A DNA stretch of 64,000 nt, taken from Promicromonospora sp049532985. GTDB lineage: Bacteria; Actinomycetota; Actinomycetes; Actinomycetales; Cellulomonadaceae. Of this stretch, positions 24,638-32,208 are shown in pieces. The stretch spans positions 434,001-498,000 of the forward strand of contig NZ_CP186693.1 of assembly GCF_049532985.1 (NCBI RefSeq), in the 5' to 3' direction. Each line of letters begins with the position of its first letter. Position 1 is the stretch's first letter. Position numbers and translations under genes: made by a program. Under the pieces are notes generated by a model that did no database searches, was not told the DNA's origin, and saw nothing but the letters and a program-made list of their open reading frames with translations.

Positions 24638-25519
24638 TCAGCGGTCGTGGGCGCCTTGCCGGAACGCTGTCGGGCTGCACGCGTGCACGGTGCGGAACTG
24701 CCGGGAGAAGTAGAACGGGTCCGGGTAGCCCACCGAGCGTGCGATGTCGGCCACCGGCAGCTCCGTCGTGATGAGCAGCTCGCACGCCCGGGCCATCCGC
24801 AGCCGCTTGACGTACTCGACCACGCCACCGCCGGTCGCCGCCCGGAACCGCGCCGAGAAGTGCGACGTGCTCAGGCCGAACCGCCGCGCGAGCGCCGCCA
24901 CCTCGACCACGGCGTCCAGGTGCGTGCGCAGGTACTCCTGGGCGGCGCGCACCGGCTCGCCGCGCACCGGGCTGCCCGCGGCGGCGTCGGCCCCGATCTG
25001 GGCGAGCACCGACCAGCCCGCGCCGGCGCAGCGCAGCAGGCTGGGGTAGGTCTCGTCGGCCTCCAGGGCGTCGACGACGCGTTCGAGGTCGGCCAGGACG
25101 CGGACCTGGTCGTGCACCTCGACCACGGCGACGTCGTCGGGACCCGCGTGCCGGGCCAGGTCGCGCTCGAACTCGCCCACGTCCGGGCCGCGCGCGTGCA
25201 TCCACCAGATCGTCCATGGATCGTCGTCGTCCGCCCAGTACTCGTGAGGCACGCCGGCGGGGATGACGAGTGCCTGAGCAGCGTCGATGCGGTGCAGGCC
25301 GCCGGGGGTGCGGCACCACCCGCGCCCTGCGGCGGACACGATCACGATGGTGCCGACGGCGCCCCGCGCACGCACCCGGCCGTGGTTCGCGGCATGCGGG
25401 AAGTAGCCCGCGTCGGTGACCAGCAGACGCGACGCGGGACCGGCCTGGGACGCCGCCCGCACCACTGCGGACGGCAGCACCCGCAGGCGCTGCCCGGGGA
25501 ACCCGTCACGGATGCGCAT
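24638..25519 (-). CDS. AraC-family regulator of the alpha-galactoside regulon
   Basis: A 293-residue regulator. The N-terminal cupin-like sensor includes LLVTDAGYFPHAANHGRVRARG and IPAGVPHEYWADD. Two C-terminal HTH motifs follow, VVEVAALARRFGLSTSHFSARFR and PVADIARSVGYPDPFYFSRQFR. The frame is open to a GTG at 25558. I favour the ATG at 25519 because MRIRDGFPGQRLRVLP is how relatives usually begin, although its upstream GGAG is very close to the start. It lies between the GH27 gene and the divergent importer operon, both of which carry the 17-bp motif. I infer that it activates both when an alpha-galactoside is sensed. Confidence 0.88.
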   Translation of the reverse strand: MRIRDGFPGQRLRVLPSAVVRAASQAGPASRLLVTDAGYFPHAANHGRVRARGAVGTIVIVSAAGRGWCRTPGGLHRIDAAQALVIPAGVPHEYWADDDDPWTIWWMHARGPDVGEFERDLARHAGPDDVAVVEVHDQVRVLADLERVVDALEADETYPSLLRCAGAGWSVLAQIGADAAAGSPVRGEPVRAAQEYLRTHLDAVVEVAALARRFGLSTSHFSARFRAATGGGVVEYVKRLRMARACELLITTELPVADIARSVGYPDPFYFSRQFRTVHACSPTAFRQGAHDR

Positions 25520-25568
25520 CTCCGGAGGGTAGCGCCGGGCCGGGGCCGGTGTCAGCACCCGCGGGAAT

Positions 25569-25595
25569 CGTCGGATCGTCCAGGCAAGTGCGTCG
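25569..25595 (+). promoter_or_regulatory. AraC-regulator operator upstream of the DUF5107 operon
   Basis: CGTCGGATCGTCCAGGC (25569-25585), five bases, then CGTCG (25591-25595). The 17-mer is identical to that upstream of the GH27 gene. It ends 56 bp before the DUF5107 start codon, a suitable position for activation. Confidence 0.7.
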
Positions 25596-25641
25596 ATCCG
25601 TCGCTTCCCGGCGCACCGGACGGGTTCGTAGCGTCGGAACC

Positions 25642-28600
25642 ATGCTCGATGTGGAGTCCGTGCTCGACCTGCCCGACCGGCCCGCCGACCTGGCCGGCCG
25701 GGCCGCGGCCGCCTGGGAGGCGCCGCTCACCCTGACCACCTACGAACCCCTGCCGCCCGACCGGTTCCCGGCATACCTGGACCGGCGCGTCTACCAGGGG
25801 TCGTCCGGCCGCGTGTACCCCCTCCCGTTCCACCACCAGATCGCCGACGAGCCCCACCCGCGCGAGTGGCGCGCCGTGCACCTGGAGAACGAGTGGCTCC
25901 GCGTCGTGGTGCTGCCGGAGCTGGGCGGGCGCATCCACGTGGCCCGCGAGCGTGGCAGCGGCCGGGACCTCTTCTGGACCAACCCCGTCATCAAGCCGGC
26001 GCTGGTCGGCCTGGCGGGTCCGTGGGTGGCCGGCGGGGTGGAGCTCAACTGGCCGCAGCACCACCGCCCGGCCACCTACCTCCCGGTGGACGTCGAGATC
26101 GAGGAGGAGCCCGACGGCGCCGTCGTCGTCTGGTGCTCCGACCACGACCCGTTCACCCGGATGAAGGGCATGCACGGCGTGCGGTTGCGCCCCGGCAGCG
26201 CCGTCCTGGAGCTGACGGTGCGGCTCTACAACCGCAGCGAGCTGCCGCAGTCGTTCCTCTGGTGGGCCAACGTGGCCGCCAAGGTCGACGACCACTACCA
26301 GTCGTTCTTCCCGCACGACGTGACGTACGTGGCCGACCACGCGCGCCGCGCGATCACGGCGTTCCCGCGCGCCGACCGCCCCTACTACGGCGTCGACTAC
26401 CCGGCGCTCGCGAGCGAGGGCGGCGACCGGCTCGACTGGTACCGCAACATCCCGGTGCCGACGTCGTACATGTGCCTGGGCAGCGACGAGGAGTTCTTCG
26501 GCGGGTACGACCACGCGTCGGGCCTCGGGTTCGTGCACGTGGCCGACCGCGCGATCTCGCCGGGCAAGAAGCAGTGGACCTGGGGCAACGCCCCGTTCGG
26601 CCATGCCTGGGACGCGAACCTGGCCGACGACGGATCCCACTACGTGGAGCTCATGGCCGGGGTGTTCACGGACAACCAGCCCGACTTCGCCTACCTCGCC
26701 CCGGGCGAGACCAAGGTGTTCTCCCAGTTCTGGTACCCGGTGCGCGACGTCGGCCCGGTGGACCGGGCCACGCTGGACGCCGCGGTCCGGCTCGACCGGC
26801 CGGACGGCGGGACGGCGGCGCGCCTCGGCGTCGTCGTGCCGCGCGCCCTGGACGATCTGACGGTGACGCTCACGGCGGCCGGCGTGGTGCTCGCCACCGA
26901 CGTGGTCGACGCCGACCCGACGCGCCCCGCACTCCTGGAGCACGACGTCCCCGAGGGGACGGGGCCGCTCACCGTCACCGTGACCCACGGCGACCGGACC
27001 CTGGTCACCTGGACCGAGCCCGCCCCCGCGGCTCCGGCTCCCGAGCCCGCCCCGGCGGAGGAGCCGCCGGCCCCCGACGAGGTCGGCACGGTCGAGGAGC
27101 TCGCCCTCGTCGCCACGCACCTCGACCTGTACCGGCACGCCACGCGCGCCCCCGAGCCGTACTGGCACGAGGCCCTGCGCCGCGACCCCGGGCACGTCGA
27201 CAGCCTGGTGGGCCTCGCTCGCCGCGCCTACGCGGCGGGCGAGTCCGAGCGGGCCCGCGAGCTACTGGAGCGTGCCGTCGCGCGGCTGACCCGGCTGCAC
27301 CGCAGCCCCCGCGACACGACGGCGCTCTACCTGCTCGGCCTGGTGCGCGAGCAGCTGGGCGACGACGCGGGCGCCTACGACGCCTATGCGCAGGCCGCCT
27401 GGTCGCGCGCCTGGCGCGCCCCGGCGGGCTACCGCATGGCGCGCCTGGACGCGCGCGCCGGCCGCCACGTCGGTGCGCTGGCACGGCTCGACGACGTGCG
27501 CCGCACCGAGCCCGACCACCTCCAGGCGCTCGCCCTGAGCGTTGTCTGCCACGAGCGGCTGGGGCAGCACGCCGCGGCGGCATCGGCGCTCACGGCGGCC
27601 CGCGTGCTCGACCCGCTCGACGCCTGGCTGCGCCACCTGGCGGGCCTGCCGGCCAGCGACGACGCCCAGACCCTGCTCGACGTCGCGATCGAGCTCGCGG
27701 GGGTGGGGGAGCACGACGCCGCCCTCGCCTGCCTCGACGAGGCCGAGACCCGCGAGGACCACCGGCCGGCCGGGCAGACCGCCGTCCGCCCCCTGCTCGC
27801 CTACCACCGCGCGCACGTGCTGCGGCTCGCCGGTCGCGCGGCCGAGGCCGGCGCGGAGCGGGCTCGTGCCCGGACCCTGGACGCGACCTGGTGCTTCCCC
27901 GGCCGCCTCGCGGACGTCGCGGTGCTGCGCGAGGCCGCCGACGCCGACCCCGCCGACGCCCGCGCCCGGTCCCTCCTGGGGCACTGGACCTATGCCGCCG
28001 GGCGCCGCGCCGACGCCCTGGCGCTGTGGCGGTCCGCCGTCGCCCTGGACCCGTCCGACGTCGTGGCCTGGCGCAACATCGGCCTGGCCGCCGTCAACCA
28101 CGAGCGCGACCTGGCCGCCGCGGCCGCCGCCTACGACCAGGCGTGCGCCGTCGCGCCGGAGGACGCACGGCTGCGGTACGAGAGCGACCAGCTCGCGGCG
28201 CTGACCGGACAGACTCCGGCGGCCCGGCTGGCCAACCTCCTGGGGAACGACCATGCGCCTGCTGGGGGCGGCGCCCTCGACCGCGACGACCTCGCCGTCG
28301 AGGCCCTGCACCTCATGGTCACCGCGGGCCGCGCGGAGGAAGCCCTGACGATCCTCGGCGGCCGTCGGCTGCACCCGTGGGAGGGCGGCGAGGGGCAGGC
28401 GCTCCTGGCCTGGGACCGCGGGCAGACCCACCGCGCGCTCGACGCGCTCGCGGCCGGCCGCGCCGACGACGCCGTCGCCCACCTGCGCTCGGCCCTGACC
28501 CCGCCGTCGAACCTGGGCGAGGCCCGCCATCCGCTGGCCAGCACGGCCACCCTGCACCTGCTGCTGGGCGACGCCCTGGCGGCGGCCGGCGCCGCGGACG

Positions 28601-29064
28601 AAGCCACCGCCGCCTGGCGCACCGCCGCCGCCCAGCGGGGAGACTTCGTCGAGATGAGCACGCAGGAGCACGGCGAGCAGACGTTCTGGACCGTCCTCGC
28701 GCTGCGCCGCACCGGGGACGCCGCCGCCGCGGACACGCTGACGGCCGCGCTGCGCGCCTACCGCGACCGGTTCGCCGTCGAGGTGCCGCGCGTGGACTAC
28801 TTCGCCACGTCGCTGCCCGACCTGCTGCTCTTCGAGGAGGACCCGCTGCGCGTGCGCGACCGGCGCGTGCTCTTCCTCGACGCCCAGCTCGCCCTGCTGG
28901 CCGACGACGCCGCCACGGCCGACGCGCTGCTGCGCCGGCCGGAGCTCGCGGCGTCCCGCCACGCGGCCGATCTGCGGCACGCCGTCGCGCGCCGGGGAGA
29001 GGCGTTGCTGCACGGGCCTGCCGCCGTCGTCGGGGAGGCTGTGCAGCAGGCCCCGGGAATCTGA
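25642..29064 (+). CDS. DUF5107-domain protein with TPR-like repeats
   Basis: A 1140-residue protein with no signal peptide or membrane segment. The N-terminal third, residues about 40-430, is the DUF5107 type, rich in aromatic motifs (LPELGGRIHVARE, GGVELNWPQHHRP, LWWANVAAKVD, KKQWTWGNAPFG, YVELMAGVFTDNQPDFAYL). These suggest a beta-sandwich that binds or rearranges sugars, comparable with the galactose-mutarotase fold. A Pro/Ala/Glu-rich linker near 455-475 leads to many alpha-helical repeats of TPR character (LLGLVREQLGDDAGAYDAYAQAA). It is the first gene of the alpha-galactoside import unit, and a strong hairpin follows its stop. A role in intracellular oligosaccharide handling is inferred. 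The biochemical activity is unknown to me. Confidence 0.85.
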   Translation: MLDVESVLDLPDRPADLAGRAAAAWEAPLTLTTYEPLPPDRFPAYLDRRVYQGSSGRVYPLPFHHQIADEPHPREWRAVHLENEWLRVVVLPELGGRIHVARERGSGRDLFWTNPVIKPALVGLAGPWVAGGVELNWPQHHRPATYLPVDVEIEEEPDGAVVVWCSDHDPFTRMKGMHGVRLRPGSAVLELTVRLYNRSELPQSFLWWANVAAKVDDHYQSFFPHDVTYVADHARRAITAFPRADRPYYGVDYPALASEGGDRLDWYRNIPVPTSYMCLGSDEEFFGGYDHASGLGFVHVADRAISPGKKQWTWGNAPFGHAWDANLADDGSHYVELMAGVFTDNQPDFAYLAPGETKVFSQFWYPVRDVGPVDRATLDAAVRLDRPDGGTAARLGVVVPRALDDLTVTLTAAGVVLATDVVDADPTRPALLEHDVPEGTGPLTVTVTHGDRTLVTWTEPAPAAPAPEPAPAEEPPAPDEVGTVEELALVATHLDLYRHATRAPEPYWHEALRRDPGHVDSLVGLARRAYAAGESERARELLERAVARLTRLHRSPRDTTALYLLGLVREQLGDDAGAYDAYAQAAWSRAWRAPAGYRMARLDARAGRHVGALARLDDVRRTEPDHLQALALSVVCHERLGQHAAAASALTAARVLDPLDAWLRHLAGLPASDDAQTLLDVAIELAGVGEHDAALACLDEAETREDHRPAGQTAVRPLLAYHRAHVLRLAGRAAEAGAERARARTLDATWCFPGRLADVAVLREAADADPADARARSLLGHWTYAAGRRADALALWRSAVALDPSDVVAWRNIGLAAVNHERDLAAAAAAYDQACAVAPEDARLRYESDQLAALTGQTPAARLANLLGNDHAPAGGGALDRDDLAVEALHLMVTAGRAEEALTILGGRRLHPWEGGEGQALLAWDRGQTHRALDALAAGRADDAVAHLRSALTPPSNLGEARHPLASTATLHLLLGDALAAAGAADEATAAWRTAAAQRGDFVEMSTQEHGEQTFWTVLALRRTGDAAAADTLTAALRAYRDRFAVEVPRVDYFATSLPDLLLFEEDPLRVRDRRVLFLDAQLALLADDAATADALLRRPELAASRHAADLRHAVARRGEALLHGPAAVVGEAVQQAPGI

Positions 29065-29089
29065 CGGGCGCGGACCGATCCGCGCCCGT
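29064..29089 (+). terminator. Perfect 11-bp hairpin after the DUF5107 gene
   Basis: ACGGGCGCGGA and TCCGCGCCCGT pair perfectly around the loop CCGA, starting at the last base of the stop codon and 53 bases before the next start. There is no T tract. In a sugar operon it may be a partial terminator or an mRNA processing/stability element. Confidence 0.55.
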
Positions 29090-29142
29090 GATCGCCAGAG
29101 GTACCAGGTGCGCCAACGAGGGTGCACGAAGGAGGAACAACG

Positions 29143-30438
29143 ATGTCCAAGCGAACGATCACCCGCCGCGAGCTCCTCGCGGGCGGCATGACGCTGGGTG
29201 CGGCGAGCCTGCTGGCCGCGTGCGTGGGAACCACGTCGGGCGGCAGCGGCGGGGGCGGGGGCGGCGCGAGCTCCGGCCTGGTCACCCTGCAGAACTCCAT
29301 CCAGGACGCCGACCCCAAGGCCGCCCTGGAAGCCCTGGTCAAGGCCTACCCCGGCGGCGACGTGACGATGAACTCGGTGGCCACCGAGCAGTTCCGGGCG
29401 CAGCTCACGAACTACCTGCGGTCCGGCGACTCGCCCGAGGTGCTGAGCTGGTACGCCGGGTCCGTGGCCCGGTCCTACGCCGAGGAGGGGCTGCTGCTCG
29501 ACGTCTCGTCCCTCTGGGAGGGCGACGGCGCGTGCGCGGGCTTCTCCGACGCGCTGCGCAGCCTGTCGTCCGACACGGCGGGCAAGCAGATCTTCGTGCC
29601 GACCAGCTACTACTGGTGGAGCGTGTTCTACAAGAAGTCGGCGTTCGAGAAGTGGGGCGTCGAGCCGCCCACCTCGTGGGACGAGTTCCACGCGCTGTGC
29701 GAGAACCTGAGCGGCCAGGGCATCGTGCCGCTGACCAACGGCCTGTCGTCCACGCCGTGGATGGCGTCCGGCTGGTTCGACTACCTGGACCTGCGGATCA
29801 ACGGCGCCCAGTACCACCGGGAGCTCCTGGCCGGGGAGCATGCCTTCAACGACCCCGAGGTGGTGGCCGTCATGGAGGAGTACAAGCGGCTCATCCCGTA
29901 CTTCGACAAGAACGCGGCGTCCTACACCGCGCAGGACGCCGCGACGCCGGTCGCCCAGGACAAGTCGGCGATGTACCTCGTCGGCGCGTTCGTCTCCGGC
30001 TACTTCCCCGAGGACCAGCGCGACGACCTCGACTTCTTCTCCGTGCCGGTCATCAACGACTCGGTGCCCACGGCGGAGGAGGCCCCGACCGACGGGTTCT
30101 TCGCCGCCGCGCGGAGCGACAACCACCAGGGCGCGCTGGACCTGCTGAGCTACCTCGCCTCCGCCGAGTCGCAGCAGCAGTACATCGAGCAGTCCAAGTC
30201 GTCCAACCTGCCCACCTCGCCCGACGTCGACACGTCCTCGTTCAGCCCGCTGGTGCAGAAGGGCATCGAGCTGCTGAACAGCACCGAGGAGATCACCCAG
30301 TTCTTCAACCGGGACTCCTCCGACGCCCTGCAGGCCACCGCCGACACCGCCCTGACCAAGTTCCTCGCCGAGCCCGACTCCATGAAGAGCGTGCTCGACG
30401 AGTGGCAGCGGGCGGCCGAGGGGGTCTTCGCGTCGTGA
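29143..30438 (+). CDS. Sugar ABC transporter substrate-binding lipoprotein (alpha-galactoside locus)
   Basis: A 431-residue receptor. The N-terminus SKRTITRRELLAGG carries a twin-arginine pair before the hydrophobic stretch, and the lipobox LLAAC places the lipidated Cys at residue 27, so export by the Tat route is possible. A Gly-rich spacer leads to a family 1 solute-binding fold (YLRSGDSPEVLSWYAGSVARSYAEEGLLLDVSSL). AAGGAGG upstream fixes the start at 29143. The stop overlaps the first permease start (GTGA). By context it binds raffinose, melibiose or a similar galactoside delivered by the secreted GH27 enzyme. Confidence 0.9.
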   Translation: MSKRTITRRELLAGGMTLGAASLLAACVGTTSGGSGGGGGGASSGLVTLQNSIQDADPKAALEALVKAYPGGDVTMNSVATEQFRAQLTNYLRSGDSPEVLSWYAGSVARSYAEEGLLLDVSSLWEGDGACAGFSDALRSLSSDTAGKQIFVPTSYYWWSVFYKKSAFEKWGVEPPTSWDEFHALCENLSGQGIVPLTNGLSSTPWMASGWFDYLDLRINGAQYHRELLAGEHAFNDPEVVAVMEEYKRLIPYFDKNAASYTAQDAATPVAQDKSAMYLVGAFVSGYFPEDQRDDLDFFSVPVINDSVPTAEEAPTDGFFAAARSDNHQGALDLLSYLASAESQQQYIEQSKSSNLPTSPDVDTSSFSPLVQKGIELLNSTEEITQFFNRDSSDALQATADTALTKFLAEPDSMKSVLDEWQRAAEGVFAS

Positions 30439-31310
30439 GCGCGAGACTCGCCCGCGTCCCGCTGCTCGTCTGGGCGTTCCTGCTGGTCCCGCTCGCGATC
30501 GAGCTGTTCTGGGTGTTCTGGCCCGCGGCCAACTCGTTCTCGCTCGCCCTGACCCGCTGGGACGGCATCGGCCTGGCCGAGCCCGTGGGCCTGCAGAACT
30601 TCCGCGACCTGGCCGCCGACCCGATCTTCCTGACCGCCCTGCGCAACAACGTGATCTGGGTGCTCGGGTTCGGCGGCCTGTCCGTGGTGGGCGGCCTGGC
30701 CCTCGCCGTCACCCTGAACAAGCCCGGACCCATGGTGAGCCTCTACCGCAGCGCCATCTACCTGCCGATGGTCGTCTCGCTCGCCGTCAGCGGCCTGTTC
30801 TGGCGCGTCATGTACGCGCCCGACGGGCCCATCAACGGCACGCTGGGGCTGCTGGGGCTGGAGCACCTGGAACGCCAGTGGCTCGCCGACCCCGCCGTGG
30901 CCCTCTGGGCCGTGCTCATCGCCGCCGTCTGGCGCCAGGTCGGCTACATCATGGTGCTGTACCTGGCCGGCCTCAAGGGCACCGACGGCACCCTGGAGGA
31001 GGCCGCCGCCGTCGACGGCGCGAACGCGTGGCAGCGGTTCTGGCGCATCGTCATGCCGCAGCTGCGCGGCGTGAACATGGTGGTCTTCGCCGTCACGGTC
31101 ATCGACTCGCTGCGCACCTTCGACATCGTCTGGGCGATGACCCGCGGCGGGCCCTACAACGAGACCCAGCTCCTGAGCACCTACATGTTCCAGCAGGCGT
31201 TCACCACGGGGAACCTCGGCTACGCCTCCGCCATCGCCGTGGTCATCTTCGCCCTGGCGATCGGCTTCATCATCACCTACCTCGCCCGCCAGGCCCGGAC
31301 GGAGGACTGA
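30435..31310 (+). CDS. Sugar ABC transporter permease (alpha-galactoside locus)
   Basis: A 291-residue integral membrane subunit with six hydrophobic segments. The EAA loop is EEAAAVDGANAWQRFWRIVMPQL, and the segment FDIVWAMTRGGPYNETQLLSTYMFQQAF is typical of MalF-like sugar permeases without the P2 insertion. The GTG start overlaps the receptor stop by four bases. The next permease begins after a single base. It pairs with that subunit to form the channel. Confidence 0.92.
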   Translation: MSARLARVPLLVWAFLLVPLAIELFWVFWPAANSFSLALTRWDGIGLAEPVGLQNFRDLAADPIFLTALRNNVIWVLGFGGLSVVGGLALAVTLNKPGPMVSLYRSAIYLPMVVSLAVSGLFWRVMYAPDGPINGTLGLLGLEHLERQWLADPAVALWAVLIAAVWRQVGYIMVLYLAGLKGTDGTLEEAAAVDGANAWQRFWRIVMPQLRGVNMVVFAVTVIDSLRTFDIVWAMTRGGPYNETQLLSTYMFQQAFTTGNLGYASAIAVVIFALAIGFIITYLARQARTED

Positions 31311-31311
31311 C

Positions 31312-32208
31312 ATGTCAGCACTCGCCCCACCCGCCTCCGGCACGCCCGCAGCGGTCCGCGACCGGCCCGCCCCCCGGCTGCGCAAGCCCCGGCCCGCGCG
31401 CTCGCCATGGCTGCACGTCGCGATGCTCCCGGTCACGCTGCTGTGGCTCAGCCCCATCGTGTTCGTGCTGTTCGTCGCCGTCCGCTCCTACGACGACATC
31501 GCGGGCCGCGGCCTGGGCGCGTTCCCGGCCACGTTCAGTCTCGACGGCTTCGCCACGGCGCTGACCCAGGGCGGCGTGCTGCGCTCGCTCGGCAACAGTG
31601 TGCTCGTCACCGTGTGCGCCGTCGTCGCCTCGCTCGCCCTGTCGTCCTTCGCCGCCTACGCCCTGAGCCGGTTCGACATCCCCGGGCGCCGCACCATCCT
31701 GCTCACCATGCTCGCCGGGAACCTCCTGCCCCCGCAGATCCTGCTGGTCCCGGTCGCGTCCATCACCGCCGCCCTGGGCATCGGCGACACGCTGACCGCG
31801 CTGGTCGTGGTGCAGGTCGGGTTCGGCATCGGCTTCTACACCTTCGTGCTGCACGGCTTCATGCGCGGCCTGCCGAACGAGGTCTTCGAGGCCGCCCGGC
31901 TCGACGGCGCCGGCCCCGGCGGCATCTTCTGGCGCATCGTGCTGCCCCTGTCGCGGCCGTCGCTGGCGGCCCTCGCGGCGCTGGCCACCACCTGGATCTT
32001 CAACGACCTGATCTGGGCGATGACGGTGCTGCGCACGGAGGCGAAGTTCCCGATCACGGCCGCCCTGCTCAACCTCCAGGGCGGCTTCTCGAGCGCGTGG
32101 AACGTGGTCGCGGCAGGATCGTTGGTCGCGGCCGTGCCGACGGCCATCGTGTTCTTCCTGTTCCAGAAGCAGTTCGTGTCCGGACTTCTCGTGGGAGCCA
32201 ACAAGTGA
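31312..32208 (+). CDS. Sugar ABC transporter permease (alpha-galactoside locus)
   Basis: A 298-residue MalG-type permease. A Pro/Arg-rich cytoplasmic N-terminus precedes six membrane segments. The EAA loop reads EAARLDGAGPGGIFWRIVLPLS, and the C-terminus QKQFVSGLLVGANK is standard. The stop overlaps the GH36 start (GTGA), so import and intracellular hydrolysis are translationally coupled. Confidence 0.92.
   Translation: MSALAPPASGTPAAVRDRPAPRLRKPRPARSPWLHVAMLPVTLLWLSPIVFVLFVAVRSYDDIAGRGLGAFPATFSLDGFATALTQGGVLRSLGNSVLVTVCAVVASLALSSFAAYALSRFDIPGRRTILLTMLAGNLLPPQILLVPVASITAALGIGDTLTALVVVQVGFGIGFYTFVLHGFMRGLPNEVFEAARLDGAGPGGIFWRIVLPLSRPSLAALAALATTWIFNDLIWAMTVLRTEAKFPITAALLNLQGGFSSAWNVVAAGSLVAAVPTAIVFFLFQKQFVSGLLVGANK

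Noticed and set aside
22377..25319. A 980-codon version of the GH27 protein
   Set aside because: The extra N-terminus overlaps the AraC gene in another frame and is Arg/Gly-rich. A clear signal peptide begins at the ATG at 24467.
27262..30126. A 954-codon open frame on the minus strand
   Set aside because: Antisense shadow of two well-supported genes; low-complexity Gly/Arg/Val/His composition typical of high-GC non-coding frames.
25866..31310. A 1814-codon open frame on the plus strand
   Set aside because: It is a frame-shifted shadow of the DUF5107 and receptor genes, Arg/Pro/Gly-rich with no domain sense. Only its last 292 codons (from the GTG at 30435) are the real permease.
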